From Pseudodonghicola flavimaris (lineage in GTDB: Bacteria > Pseudomonadota > Alphaproteobacteria > Rhodobacterales > Rhodobacteraceae): a stretch of 64,000 nucleotides of DNA. Positions 8,408 through 17,852 of the stretch are shown in pieces. Numbering within the stretch: the first letter of the stretch is position 1; every line of letters begins with the position of its first letter. The stretch lies in assembly GCF_030164425.1 (NCBI RefSeq), contig NZ_JASNJD010000002.1:186001-250000 (forward strand), read 5' to 3'. Made by a program: the position numbers and the translations under genes. The notes under the pieces are model-generated. The model did not search any database and was not told where the DNA came from. It worked only from the letters and a program-made list of their open reading frames with translations.

Positions 8408-9351
8408 GACAGCCGTCCTTTCAGGCGCGGGTCGATCAGCACATAGGCGATATCGACCAGGAAGTTCGTGGTCACCACGATGGCGGCGAACAGCACCACC
8501 AGCGCCTGCACGGTGAACAGGTCCCGGTTGGCGATCGACTGGAACACCAGCCGTCCCAGCCCGGGCAGGTAAAAGACGTTCTCGATCACGATGGTGCCGG
8601 TCACCACGCCCGCCACCTGCATGCCGACGATGGTGACGATGGGCACCAGCGCGTTGGGCAGGATGTGACGGCCGAGGATACGGCCCCGCGTCATGCCGGA
8701 GGCGCGGGCGGTGCGGACGAAATCCAGCCGCATCACCTCCAGCGCAGAGGACCGCGTCACCCGGGCCAGCACCGCCGATTGCACCAGCGCCAGCGCCGTG
8801 GTCGGCAGGATCAGCGACCTCAGCGCCGCCACCGGATCGTCCCAGCCGGGAAAGCCGCCGGGCGGCAGCCAGCGCAGTTTCACCGCAAAGAGCAGCACCA
8901 GCAGCATCGACAGCCAGAAGGCCGGCACCGCGATGCCCAGCTGGCTGACCAGCATGATCAGCCAGTCGCCGGCCCGGCCGTGGTTGGCCGCCGCGATCAC
9001 CCCCAGCAGGATGCCCAGGGTCACGGTGGCCAGCGTGCCGAAGGCGGCCAGCGACAGGGTCAGCGGCAGCCGCTCCAGGATCAGGTCCGAGACCGGTACC
9101 CGGAAGAAGTAGCTAGTTCCGAAATCGCCCCGGACCGCGCCCCAGATCCAATGCAGATAGCGCAGCCAGATCGGGTCATCGAGGCCGAGCTGCGCCCTGA
9201 GCGCGGCGCGGGCATCCTCGGTGGAATCGATGCCGAGGATGGTCACGGACGGATCGCCGGGAAGAACGTTCATCACCAGGAACACAATGACCGAGATCGC
9301 CAGGATGGTGGCCAGAAACCCCAGCGTACGTCTGAGAAGGAATACTTGCAT
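8404..9351 (-). CDS. Dipeptide-type ABC transporter permease (DppB-like)
   Basis: 315 residues from ATG 9351, where MQVFLLRR begins the usual DppB N-terminus; an upstream TTG (9378) lies inside a stem-loop and is unlikely. The first helix and VLPGDPS motif, the coupling loop ARASGMTRGRILGRHILPN and the C-terminal DPRLKGRLS are all family-typical. It follows the solute-binding-protein gene after a hairpin and T-run that probably lower its transcription. Confidence 0.92.
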   Translation of the reverse strand: MQVFLLRRTLGFLATILAISVIVFLVMNVLPGDPSVTILGIDSTEDARAALRAQLGLDDPIWLRYLHWIWGAVRGDFGTSYFFRVPVSDLILERLPLTLSLAAFGTLATVTLGILLGVIAAANHGRAGDWLIMLVSQLGIAVPAFWLSMLLVLLFAVKLRWLPPGGFPGWDDPVAALRSLILPTTALALVQSAVLARVTRSSALEVMRLDFVRTARASGMTRGRILGRHILPNALVPIVTIVGMQVAGVVTGTIVIENVFYLPGLGRLVFQSIANRDLFTVQALVVLFAAIVVTTNFLVDIAYVLIDPRLKGRLS

Positions 9352-9353
9352 GC

Positions 9354-9389
9354 AAAAACGCCAAAGCGCCGGGGGCAATCACCCCCGGC
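9354..9389 (-). terminator. Stem-loop with T-run after binding-protein gene (attenuating terminator)
   Basis: On the minus-strand transcript GCCGGGGG pairs with CCCCCGGC (9368-9389, 8 bp, 6-base loop). Seven purine/pyrimidine-mixed bases later comes a run of five T (9358-9354). It lies between the binding protein (stop 9410) and the permease (start 9351), so it would end many transcripts after the binding protein. Confidence 0.65.
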
Positions 9390-9409
9390 ACAGGTTTCAG
9401 GAACGGGAC

Positions 9410-10891
9410 TTACTGGATGCTGACGCCGGCCAGCGGCTGGAACAGCACCGGCGAAGAGGCCCAGAAGCCGTCGACGCCGTCACGATAGACCCCCAGCTTC
9501 GGCAGCTGGAACAGGAAGGCATGCACGGCGTTTTCGGCCAGATAGGTCTGCGCCTGCTTTTCCAGTTCATGGCGTTTGGCCGGGTCGGCCTCGGTCTTGA
9601 TCTCGTCCCAGAGGTTGTCGAAGGCATCCGACTGATACCCGTAGAAGTACTTCGGCCCGCGGGCAAAGTTGCTCAGGTCGTTGGGCGAGGTATGGGCGAT
9701 GATGGTCATGTCGTAGTTCTGCTTCTTGTAGACCTCGTCGATCCAGAAGCCCCATTCGACATTCTCCACCTTCACGGTGACGCCGGCCCGGGCCAGTTCC
9801 GCCTGCACGATCTCGGCCGAGCGGGTGGCATAGGGGAAGGGCGGCACCCGCAGGGTGACTTCGCCGCCTTCCAGGCCGGATTCGGTGAACAGTTCCTTCG
9901 CCTTCGCGGTATCGTGCGGGTACATGCCGGTCAGATCGACATAGGCCGGGCCATGCGGCGGGTAGAACGAACCGATCGGCACCGCGCGGCCGTACATCGC
10001 GCCCTCGATGATCTCGTTGCGATCGATGGCATAGGAGACCCCGCGCCGGGCGTTCAGATCGTTGAACGGCGGCTTGCCGTTGTTCAGCGCCAGGATCACC
10101 TCACCCTCGGTCGACCCGACGACGACCTTGAACCGCGGGTCCATCTCGAACTGTTCCAGCAGCTCCGGCGCCGGGAAGCCGGGGAAGGCATCCAGTTCCT
10201 CGGCCATCAGCGCGGCAGTGGCGGCCGCCGGGTCGGAGATGAAGCGGAACTCCACCTTGTCCAGCGAAACCGAGTCCGCGTCGCGGTAGCCGGCGAATTT
10301 CTCCAGCGTCAGGCGATCGCCGCGGGTCCAGCCGGCAAAGGCGAAGGGGCCGGTGCCGACCGGATGGGTCACATCGTCGGCGGCACTTTCCGGCGCCACG
10401 ATCGAGGCCGCGCCCTGGGCGATGTTGAACAGGAAGAAGGCGTCCTTGCGCTTCAGCTTCATCTCGACCGTCAGCGGGTCGATCACGGTGACGCTTTCGA
10501 TCGGTTCGAAGATCTTCTTGGTCGGATTGACCGAGTCCTCCGCCATCGCGCGGTCGAAGCTGAATTTCACGTCCTCGGCGTCGAAGCCGGTGCCGTCATG
10601 AAACTGCGCCCCTTCGACCAAGCTGAAGGTATAGGTCAGCCCGTCGTCGGAAATCGTCCAGCTTTTCGCCAGGTTCGGCTGCACCGCACCGCTTTCGTCA
10701 ACGGTGGTCAGCGCCTCATAGACGTTATGGGCCAACATGCCGGAAATCGAGGCGGTCGCATCGCTGGTCGGGTCCAGAACCGTCGGCTCCTGCTGGGTGC
10801 CGATGCGCAGGGTGCCGGCGGCCAGCGCCGGGGAGGCCAGCGCGGCGGACGTCAGAAGCGCCGTCAGGACGGTGGTGCGAAACATGGTCAT
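9410..10891 (-). CDS. Dipeptide-type ABC transporter solute-binding protein
   Basis: 493 residues. ATG 10891 is preceded by GAGGA 8 bases upstream and begins a classic signal peptide (MTMFRTTVLTALL..., cleavage after PALAA). The mature protein has the SBP_bac_5 features: LDPTSDATASI, AKSWTISDDGLTYTF near the N-terminus, a GTGPF core motif and VSYAIDRNEII. It delivers the substrate to the permeases at 7586-9351. The fold binds peptides but also opines, glycosides and other solutes, so the substrate is open. A divergent M20 amidohydrolase hints at an amide or N-acyl compound. Confidence 0.92.
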   Translation of the reverse strand: MTMFRTTVLTALLTSAALASPALAAGTLRIGTQQEPTVLDPTSDATASISGMLAHNVYEALTTVDESGAVQPNLAKSWTISDDGLTYTFSLVEGAQFHDGTGFDAEDVKFSFDRAMAEDSVNPTKKIFEPIESVTVIDPLTVEMKLKRKDAFFLFNIAQGAASIVAPESAADDVTHPVGTGPFAFAGWTRGDRLTLEKFAGYRDADSVSLDKVEFRFISDPAAATAALMAEELDAFPGFPAPELLEQFEMDPRFKVVVGSTEGEVILALNNGKPPFNDLNARRGVSYAIDRNEIIEGAMYGRAVPIGSFYPPHGPAYVDLTGMYPHDTAKAKELFTESGLEGGEVTLRVPPFPYATRSAEIVQAELARAGVTVKVENVEWGFWIDEVYKKQNYDMTIIAHTSPNDLSNFARGPKYFYGYQSDAFDNLWDEIKTEADPAKRHELEKQAQTYLAENAVHAFLFQLPKLGVYRDGVDGFWASSPVLFQPLAGVSIQ

Positions 10892-11305
10892 TAGGTAATC
10901 CTCATTGGCAGAGCGTGGCCGCTGCATAGGGTGTCGCTGTTAACTGAATGTGACAAAACTGCGCTTTGTCTGAGAGGTTTGCGGGGGGAGAAAGATCCCT
11001 CGCGCGGGGCCGGAAGGGCGCGGGGCCCGGCCCGGGCCGCCCGGGGGCCGGAATATGTGCGACAGGTTCCATTTGTAACAGTTTTATGACAGTTCTCGCA
11101 TAGCGCAAATTAATTCTGCTCAGCGAAAGGTGCGTTTTCACGGACTGCGGTGGATTTGACCATGCCCCTCCCCATCCGACGCGCTCTGCCCGATCGGATG
11201 CAGGCCGCGTCTCCGCCGCACCGGCAGCCCCGCGAAAACCGCCAAAGCGCTTGTCTTCCGGGCAAAATCCGCAACACTTCGCGCAACAGAACAAGGAGCC
11301 CGACC
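10892..11305. other. Divergent regulatory region, binding protein / M20 hydrolase
   Basis: Contains the divergent promoters of the importer operon and the M20 gene. A very GC-rich block at about 11021-11052 includes the palindrome GGCCCG-GCC-CGGGCC (11024-11038). Next to it, about 11053-11120 is AT-rich and holds likely promoter elements for the M20 gene. The M20 ribosome-binding site AAGGAG is at 11293-11298. No gene or RNA is recognised. Confidence 0.45.
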
Positions 11306-12478
11306 ATGCCCGTCCTCGACGATATCGCCGCCTTCGCCGGAGAGCTGAACGACATCCGCCACGATTTCCACGAACACCCCGAGCTCGGGTTCGAAGAGGT
11401 GCGGACCTCCGGCATCGTCGCCGAGAAACTGAGGAGCTGGGGCATCGAGGTCACCACCGGCATCGGCAAGACCGGCGTCGTCGGCGTGCTGAAGGGCGAG
11501 CGGCCCGGCAAGACCATCGGCCTGCGCGCCGATATGGATGCGCTGCCGATCCACGAGGAAACCAACCTGCCCTTCTCCTCGAAAACGCCCGGGGTGATGC
11601 ATGCCTGCGGCCACGACGCCCACACCACCATGCTGCTGGGGGCCGCCAAATACCTCAGCGAGCATCGCGATTTCGCCGGCACCGCCGTCTTCATCTTCCA
11701 ACCGGCGGAAGAAGGTCTGGGCGGCGCCCGCGCGATGCTGGCCGACGGGTTGTTCGAGAAATTCCCCTGCGACGAGATCTACGGCATGCATAACGCGCCG
11801 CATCACGACGCCGGCATCGTCGGGGTGAAGAAGGGCAAGGCGATGGCCGGTTCGGATTTCTTCGACATCACCATTACCGGCCGGGGCAGCCATGGCGCCC
11901 GCCCCGAGGGCAGCCGCGACCCCATCGTCATCGCCACCACGCTGGTGCAGCAGATTCAGTCGATCGTGTCGCGCAATGTACCGCCGACCAAACCGGCAGT
12001 GATCTCGGTCACCAAGATCAACGCCGGCGCCGCCTATAACGTGATCCCCAACAGCGCCACGCTGGGTGGCACCATCCGGTTCTTCCACCGCGAGGTCGGC
12101 GAGCTGATCTCGGAGCGGATCCGCGCGCTCTGCGCCGGCATCGCCAAGGGCTATGAGGTCGAGGTCGATGTCCAGATCCGCAATGTCTTCGACGTGCTGG
12201 AGAACGACGCGACACTGGCCGATGCGGTGGTCGCCGCCGCCGCCCCGGTGGTGGGCAGCGACAAGGCCGCGCTGAGCGACGAACTGGTTATGGGATCGGA
12301 AGATTTCGCCGACATGCTGCGGGTGGTGCCGGGCGCCTATTGCACCGTCGGCCACGGCGGCGATGTGCAGCTGCACAACCCCGGGTTCTTCATCGACGAT
12401 GCGATGCTGCCGGTGGGGGCGAATATCTACGTCAACCTGGTCCTGGATCGCGGCGCGGCAGCCAAGGCCGCCGCCTGA
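11306..12478 (+). CDS. M20-family amidohydrolase (hippuricase / aminoacylase type)
   Basis: 390 residues from ATG 11306 with AAGGAG 8 bases upstream. Metal ligands of the M20D family are visible: ADMDALP, HACGHDAHT and the catalytic glutamates in QPAEEG, then GRGSHGARP of the dimerisation domain and a late GSEDFADM histidine/aspartate region. Such enzymes hydrolyse N-acyl amino acids or related amides in the cytoplasm. It is divergent from the importer at 5018-10891 and may process its substrate. The exact acyl group cannot be read from the sequence. Confidence 0.93.
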   Translation: MPVLDDIAAFAGELNDIRHDFHEHPELGFEEVRTSGIVAEKLRSWGIEVTTGIGKTGVVGVLKGERPGKTIGLRADMDALPIHEETNLPFSSKTPGVMHACGHDAHTTMLLGAAKYLSEHRDFAGTAVFIFQPAEEGLGGARAMLADGLFEKFPCDEIYGMHNAPHHDAGIVGVKKGKAMAGSDFFDITITGRGSHGARPEGSRDPIVIATTLVQQIQSIVSRNVPPTKPAVISVTKINAGAAYNVIPNSATLGGTIRFFHREVGELISERIRALCAGIAKGYEVEVDVQIRNVFDVLENDATLADAVVAAAAPVVGSDKAALSDELVMGSEDFADMLRVVPGAYCTVGHGGDVQLHNPGFFIDDAMLPVGANIYVNLVLDRGAAAKAAA

Positions 12479-12517
12479 TCCCAAAGCTCCTGAGAGCTGA
12501 TCGAAAGTCTGGCCGGG

Positions 12518-12543
12518 GGCCTGAGGACGATACGCCTCAGGCC
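12518..12543 (+). terminator. Terminator hairpin, M20 gene
   Basis: GGCCTGAGG pairs with CCTCAGGCC (9 bp, 8-base loop) 40 bases after the M20 stop, followed by TTTGCCGTTT. The 3' arm contains the stop codon (12537-12539) of the convergent ABC ATPase gene, so that gene ends inside the stem. Confidence 0.65.
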
Positions 12544-13619
12544 TTTGCCGTTTCTGCCGCCGCCGCGCGCGCCGCAGCGAGCACCCCCAACCGTGCGCTC
12601 AGCGTGGCGGAGGCCGGTGGCGCGGTTTCCAGAACCACCGGCGCAGGCTCATCCGCGTGATGACAGGCGACCAGCGCGCCACCGTCGCCGACCTGGCGCA
12701 GCTCCGGCCGGGCCTGGCTGCATTCGGCGGTGGCCAGCGGACAACGCGGGTGGAAGGCGCAGCCCGACGGCGGGTTCAACGCCGAGGGGGCATCCCCTTC
12801 GGCCGCCTCGACCGCGGTCCGCAGGCCCGGCACCGGCCGCGGCGCCGCCGAGATCAGCGCCCGGGTATAGGGGTGGCGCGGATCGGCGAACAGCTGTTCG
12901 GCCGGTGCCTGCTCAACGATCCGGCCCAGATACATCACCGCCACGCGGTCAGCGATATGGCGCACCACCGACAGGTCGTGGCTGATGAAGACATAGGCCA
13001 GCCCGAGCTTCTGCTGCAGATCCTGCAGCAGGTTCACGATCTGCGCCTGCACCGACACGTCAAGCGCCGAGACCGGTTCGTCGCAGACGATCAGCCGCGG
13101 CCGGGTCGACAGCGCCCGGGCGATGCAGATCCGCTGCCGCTGACCGCCGGAGAACTCGTGCGGGTAACGGTCGGCGTGATGCTCTGACAGGCCCACCGTC
13201 TTCAGCAGGTCGGTCACCCATTTCTGCGCCCGCTCGCCCGAGGCGACGCCATGCAGCAGGATCGGCTCCATCAGGGTTTCGCGCACCGTCATCCGGGGGT
13301 TCAGCGATCCGAAGGGATCCTGAAACACCATCTGCATGTTGCGCCGGGCCGCCTGCAGCTTGCCCGGCGACATCTCGGTGATCTCTTCGCCGTCGAGCTT
13401 GACCGACCCTGCCGTCGGCTCCAGCAACCGCATGATGGCGCGGCCGGTGGTGGACTTGCCGCAGCCGGATTCGCCGACGATGGCCAGCGTCTCGCCGGCT
13501 GCGACGGTGAAGGAGACATCAGAGACCGCCTGCACCACATTCTTCACCTTACGGAACATGCCGCCGCCCAGGGGGAAATGCTTGGTCAGCGACTCGACTT
13601 CGAGAACCAGGGGTTTCAT
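12537..13619 (-). CDS. Dipeptide-type ABC transporter ATP-binding protein (DppF-like), second system
   Basis: 360 residues from ATG 13619, overlapping the upstream ATPase stop by ATGA. Walker [40 protein letters not shown] and FISHD are intact. The oligopeptide C-terminal Cys motif is present ([11 protein letters not shown]...C), then an Ala-rich tail of about 40 residues. Last gene of the long minus-strand operon running from 23115. Confidence 0.93.
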   Translation of the reverse strand: MKPLVLEVESLTKHFPLGGGMFRKVKNVVQAVSDVSFTVAAGETLAIVGESGCGKSTTGRAIMRLLEPTAGSVKLDGEEITEMSPGKLQAARRNMQMVFQDPFGSLNPRMTVRETLMEPILLHGVASGERAQKWVTDLLKTVGLSEHHADRYPHEFSGGQRQRICIARALSTRPRLIVCDEPVSALDVSVQAQIVNLLQDLQQKLGLAYVFISHDLSVVRHIADRVAVMYLGRIVEQAPAEQLFADPRHPYTRALISAAPRPVPGLRTAVEAAEGDAPSALNPPSGCAFHPRCPLATAECSQARPELRQVGDGGALVACHHADEPAPVVLETAPPASATLSARLGVLAAARAAAAETAKA

Positions 13620-14623
13620 GCCGCGATCTCCTCGATGGGCGCGCGCCAGCAGGCGACCAGCCGGTCGTCGCCGATCTGGCGCAGGGGCGGTTGTTCCATC
13701 CGGCATTGCTGGGTGGCCAGCGGGCAGCGCGAGGCGAAGCGGCAACCTTTCGGCATTGCCCAGGGCGGCGGCACCGATCCGGGGATGGTTTCCAGCCGCG
13801 AGCCCTTTTCATCCAGCCGCGGCACCGCCGCCATCAGCCCCAGCGTATAGGGATGCATCGGCGCCTCAAAGAGATCGCGGGCAGAGGCGCGCTCGACCAC
13901 CTTGCCGGCATACATCACCACCACCTCGTCGCAGGTCTCCGCCACCACGCCCAGATCGTGGGTGATCAGCATGATCGCCGCGCCGGTGCGATCGGACAGA
14001 TCGCGCATCAGATCGAGGATCTGGGCCTGGATCGTCACGTCCAGCGCGGTGGTCGGCTCATCCGCGATCAGCAGTTCGGGATCGTTGGCCAGCGCCAGCG
14101 CGATCATCACCCGCTGCCGCTGCCCGCCTGAAAGCTGGTGCGGAAAATCGTCGACCCGTTTCGACGGAGATGGCAGCCGCACCAGATCGAGCAGCTCGAT
14201 CGCCCGGTCGCGCGCCGCCTTGCGGTTGCGCTCACCATGGGCGCGCAGGCTTTCGATGATCTGATCGCCGATGGTGTAGACCGGGTTCAGCGAGGTCATC
14301 GGTTCCTGAAAGATCATCCCCATGCGGCCACCGCGCAACGCCCGGCGTTCCCGCGCCGACATGGTCAGCAGATTGCGCCCCTCGAACAGCACCTCGCCCC
14401 CGGCATAGCGGCCCGGCGGTGTCGGGATCAGCCCCATGATACCCAGCGAGGTCACCGACTTGCCGCAGCCGGATTCGCCCACCACCCCCAGCGTCGCCCC
14501 CCGCTTCAGAGAAAAGCTGACGCCGTCGACGGCGCGGAACACGCCGCCCTCGGTCTTGAATTCGATCTGGAGGTCTTTCACCTCCAGGAGCGGGGCGTCG
14601 GTGGCCTGGCTATCGGGGCTCAT
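13616..14623 (-). CDS. Dipeptide-type ABC transporter ATP-binding protein (DppD-like), second system
   Basis: 335 residues with Walker [40 protein letters not shown] and LITHD. C-terminal Cys motif [11 protein letters not shown] is present. It overlaps the amidohydrolase stop upstream and the DppF-like start downstream by ATGA. Energises the permeases at 17853-19708. Confidence 0.94.
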   Translation of the reverse strand: MSPDSQATDAPLLEVKDLQIEFKTEGGVFRAVDGVSFSLKRGATLGVVGESGCGKSVTSLGIMGLIPTPPGRYAGGEVLFEGRNLLTMSARERRALRGGRMGMIFQEPMTSLNPVYTIGDQIIESLRAHGERNRKAARDRAIELLDLVRLPSPSKRVDDFPHQLSGGQRQRVMIALALANDPELLIADEPTTALDVTIQAQILDLMRDLSDRTGAAIMLITHDLGVVAETCDEVVVMYAGKVVERASARDLFEAPMHPYTLGLMAAVPRLDEKGSRLETIPGSVPPPWAMPKGCRFASRCPLATQQCRMEQPPLRQIGDDRLVACWRAPIEEIAA

Positions 14624-16080
14624 GCGTCGTCTCTCCGGTCTGCATAGGTGATGGGGGCGGCCTCTTCATGGCTGCGGTGGCGGAAATCCAGCTCGCGGAA
14701 CTGTGCCTCGGCCCGGCGCTGCGCCGCTTCCAGCGCCTCCAGTTCGGTGTCGAGATCGAAGGCGAGCGCCACGCCGTCGCGCACCACGGCGCGGCCGTCG
14801 ACGAAGGTATCGGTCACCGCCCGTTCGCCGGCGACATAGATCAGCGAATTCAGCGGATCGCGCAGCGGACGCATCGCCCGGTGTTTGATGTCGGCCAGGA
14901 ACAGATCGGCCTTCATCCCCGGGGCGAGCCGGCCGATATCGGGCATGCCCAGCACCTTGGCGCCGCCGATGGTCGCGGCATCGAAGGCGTCCGCAGCGCG
15001 GATGTCATAGACGTCGCCGGTCATCAGCCGCGAATTGATCAGCGCGTGACGGATCTCTTCCAGCATGTTGTGGGGATAGGTGTCGGTGCCGATGCCCATC
15101 GGGATGCCGGCGCGCAGATAGCGGCCGAAGCTGCGCATCGCCACGCCTCGGCGCTGGAACACCGTGGGACAATGAGCCACCGCCGCGCCCGAGGCGACGA
15201 GCCGGTCGAAATCCTGCGACCCCGGCCAGCCGGCCCAGGGGTGATCGTTCAGAAAGATGCCGTGGCCGATGATCAGCCCGTCGGTCAGCACCCCCAGATC
15301 GTCCAGCCATTCGATCGGGGTACGGCCATGGCGCGCGGTGATCTCGTTGAATTCCACCATGCTCTGGGCGGCATGGATCTGCATCTTGATGCCACGGGCC
15401 TGCGCCTCGGCGAAACTGTCGCGGATCAGCTCGGCCGAGCAGGTGTCGATCTGCGCCGGCGCAATCATCCCCGACAACCGGCCGGAGGGATGGGCGGTGG
15501 CGGCGTCGATCACATCCAGCGCCTCGGCCATGGCGGTGCGGCCGTCATCCTCGGCCCAGTCATACTCCACCGAATGGCCGGTGCCGGTGAACCAGCGGGC
15601 AGAGCGATACATCGGCGCCGCCACCGCGCGCAGCCCCGATGCGGCCAGCAGATCGACCCAGCCGTCATAGGCGACCGTCAGATCGACGATGGTGGTGACC
15701 CCGGACAGGGCCAGTTCGCTGAAGGCCACTTTCGAGGCGGCCAGCGTGCCCTTCAAATCCGGGCGGAAGAGCGGCATGAATTCGTAAAGCGACGACATCC
15801 TCAGCCCGGGAGAGCCGAGTTCGTCCAGCATCCCCTTGTTCATCGGCTCGGAGGAGGGATGCGAATGGATATCCACCAGACCGGGGCAGACCAGCCGGTC
15901 GCGGCCGTCGATCTCCTCGGCGACGGGCCCGTCCCAATGGCCGCCGACCTGCAGGATGCGGTCGCCGGCGAAGGCCAGGTCCTGCCCTTCGATCAGCCGA
16001 TGGTGTCCCGTGGTCTCGTCCCAGGCCACGATAAAGGCGGCGTTGCGGATCACGGTGGCGGGCGTGGGCGTCTCGGTCAT
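14620..16080 (-). CDS. Amidohydrolase, TRZ/ATZ (AtzB/SsnA-like) type
   Basis: 486 residues. The mononuclear metal site of the amidohydrolase superfamily is complete: HSH in GLVDIHSHP, a later His in IHAAQS, another in IIGHGIF and Asp in [10 protein letters not shown] followed by MLEEIRHA. This pattern is that of the deaminase/chlorohydrolase branch, which removes amino or chloro groups from N-heterocycles, or hydrolyses related C-N bonds. No signal peptide. It sits between the binding protein and the ATPases of the second importer and overlaps the ATPase start by ATGA, so it should act on the imported compound. The substrate is not identifiable. Confidence 0.88.
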   Translation of the reverse strand: MTETPTPATVIRNAAFIVAWDETTGHHRLIEGQDLAFAGDRILQVGGHWDGPVAEEIDGRDRLVCPGLVDIHSHPSSEPMNKGMLDELGSPGLRMSSLYEFMPLFRPDLKGTLAASKVAFSELALSGVTTIVDLTVAYDGWVDLLAASGLRAVAAPMYRSARWFTGTGHSVEYDWAEDDGRTAMAEALDVIDAATAHPSGRLSGMIAPAQIDTCSAELIRDSFAEAQARGIKMQIHAAQSMVEFNEITARHGRTPIEWLDDLGVLTDGLIIGHGIFLNDHPWAGWPGSQDFDRLVASGAAVAHCPTVFQRRGVAMRSFGRYLRAGIPMGIGTDTYPHNMLEEIRHALINSRLMTGDVYDIRAADAFDAATIGGAKVLGMPDIGRLAPGMKADLFLADIKHRAMRPLRDPLNSLIYVAGERAVTDTFVDGRAVVRDGVALAFDLDTELEALEAAQRRAEAQFRELDFRHRSHEEAAPITYADRRDDA

Positions 16081-16141
16081 GCGCGGCGGCGTCCTCGGAG
16101 CGTTTCGTCAGGCGGGGAAAGGCAGGGCCGGAGCGGCCCCG

Positions 16142-16186
16142 CCGGGGATCGCTGCTTCCCCGGACGCATCACCGCGCCCGGGGAAG
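16142..16186 (-). terminator. Stem-loops after second binding-protein gene
   Basis: Right after the binding-protein stop (16195) the transcript can fold CTTCCCCGG with CCGGGGAAG (16155-16163 with 16178-16186, 9 bp, 14-base loop). An overlapping alternative pairs CCGGGGA with TCCCCGG (16142-16163). There is no T-run. It resembles a transcript-stabilising or partial-termination element between binding protein and downstream genes. Confidence 0.5.
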
Positions 16187-16194
16187 ACCGGCGA

Positions 16195-17790
16195 TCACTT
16201 GTAGGCCAGCTGCAGGCCCTTATAGAGACCGGCACCGTAGATGTTGTGCGCCTCGAACGGCTTGAGCTTGTTCACATAGGCGATCTGCATCGGCTTGTGA
16301 TAGATCGGCAGCCAGACGGCGGCTTCGTGCACCTTCTTCAGGACCTTGCCGTAGTCCTCGGCTCGCTCGGCGGCACTGACGGCGGTGGAGCCTTCATAAA
16401 GCAGCGTGTCGGTTTCCGGATCGTTCCAGTTCATCCGGTTCGGCGACGGCATGTTGGCCGACCGGAAGTAGAGGTTCAGCGCATCCCCGGCCGAGATATA
16501 GGGGAAGCCCATGGTGAACAGGTCGAATTCCTGCGTCGCCAGCTTGCCCCAGGCAACGGTGGCATCGAAGGCCTGGATCTGCAGGTCGATACCGACCTTC
16601 AGCAGGTCCGCCTGCACCGCCTCGACCACCTGCTGCCACGAGCCGGTGAAGGAATAGGCGATCGGCTGCAGCAGCTTGCCGTCCTTTTCACGCTTGCCGT
16701 CGGCATTCAGGGTCCAGCCGGCTTCGTCCAGCAGGGCGGCGGCCTTCTCGGGATCGTACTTCAGCAGGATCGAGTCGATCTCGGGGTTGTAGTCCAGCGC
16801 GCCCGACGAGATGTAGGAATAGGCCGGCTCGACCTCACCGAAGAACAGATCCTCGGCCATGGCCTCCTGATTGACCGCCAGGTTGATCGCTTCGCGGACC
16901 TTCACGTCATCAACCATGTCCTTGTCGATCTTGAAGCCGATGAAGTTGGTCCAGAACGCCTCGTCCGAGCGGACGACATCGACCATCGGCGCCTTGCGCA
17001 GCTTGTCGACGCCGATGAAGGGCACATAGGGGCTGACCTGCGCCTGGCCGGTCAGCAGCGCGACGGTGCGGGTCGCGGCCTCGGGCACGACCTGCCAGGT
17101 CACCTTCTCCACCTGCGCCGGGCCCCGATTTTCGTAGTTCGCCGGGCCCCAAGTGTAATCGTCGTGCCGGGTCATCACCAGCTTGTCGCGCGGGGTCCAG
17201 CTTTCCCAGCAGAACGGGCCGGTGCCGTTGAAGCCGGTCACCCCGAAGTCCTTGCCCAGTTTCTCGACCGTGTCCTTGTCGACGATCGAGCCGAAGCTCT
17301 GCGCCAGCTGGTAGAGCAGTTCCGAATGCGGCGCGTTCAGCTCGTAGACGACGGTGGTGGCATCGGGTGCGGTGATCGATTTCACATCGCCCATCCGCCA
17401 GCGCACCGGCGATTTGGTCTCCGGGTCCTGCCAGCGGTTCAGCGAATAAGCGACATCATCGGCGGTCATCTTCTTGCCGTCGCAGAAGGTGACATCGTCC
17501 CGGATTTTGAAGGTATAGGTCAGGCCGTCCTCGGACACCGTCCAGCTTTCCGCCAGCAGCGGTTCGATGGTCTTCATGTCCTCGGCCAGGCCGACGATGG
17601 TATCGGCCAGCATGAACAGCACTTCGGAGGCGGCCAGCGCGGCGGTGCGCGGCGCGTCGTAGTGGTTCGAGTCGATCTCGCGGATGATGGTCAGTTCCTG
17701 GGCCGTGGCCGGCAGGGCGACGGCCGTCGCCATGGCGGCAAGCCCGAGACGCAGGCGCGTCCTGAGGGAGGGGAGGCGGGAAAGGGTCAT
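16195..17790 (-). CDS. Dipeptide-type ABC transporter solute-binding protein, second system
   Basis: 531 residues. ATG 17790 has AAGGAG about 11 bases upstream and starts a signal peptide (Arg-rich, then LAAMATAVALPATAQ). SBP_bac_5 hallmarks are AESWTVSEDGLTYTF, GTGPFCW and REAINLAVNQEA. The open frame continues far upstream but overlaps the permease genes and is not coding there. It sits in the middle of the operon, between the permeases and the TRZ/ATZ-type amidohydrolase. Substrate unknown; probably the compound attacked by the two amidohydrolases. Confidence 0.92.
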   Translation of the reverse strand: MTLSRLPSLRTRLRLGLAAMATAVALPATAQELTIIREIDSNHYDAPRTAALAASEVLFMLADTIVGLAEDMKTIEPLLAESWTVSEDGLTYTFKIRDDVTFCDGKKMTADDVAYSLNRWQDPETKSPVRWRMGDVKSITAPDATTVVYELNAPHSELLYQLAQSFGSIVDKDTVEKLGKDFGVTGFNGTGPFCWESWTPRDKLVMTRHDDYTWGPANYENRGPAQVEKVTWQVVPEAATRTVALLTGQAQVSPYVPFIGVDKLRKAPMVDVVRSDEAFWTNFIGFKIDKDMVDDVKVREAINLAVNQEAMAEDLFFGEVEPAYSYISSGALDYNPEIDSILLKYDPEKAAALLDEAGWTLNADGKREKDGKLLQPIAYSFTGSWQQVVEAVQADLLKVGIDLQIQAFDATVAWGKLATQEFDLFTMGFPYISAGDALNLYFRSANMPSPNRMNWNDPETDTLLYEGSTAVSAAERAEDYGKVLKKVHEAAVWLPIYHKPMQIAYVNKLKPFEAHNIYGAGLYKGLQLAYK

Positions 17791-17852
17791 TGTGGAAGGA
17801 TCTCCTTGTTGGGTCGCTCGGATGTTATCGTTTGGCTGCCCGCATCCGCGGA

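Noticed and set aside
10892..11305. Possible small RNA in the GC-rich block of the divergent region
   Set aside because: Palindromes are present but no T-run terminator or promoter pair defines a transcript.
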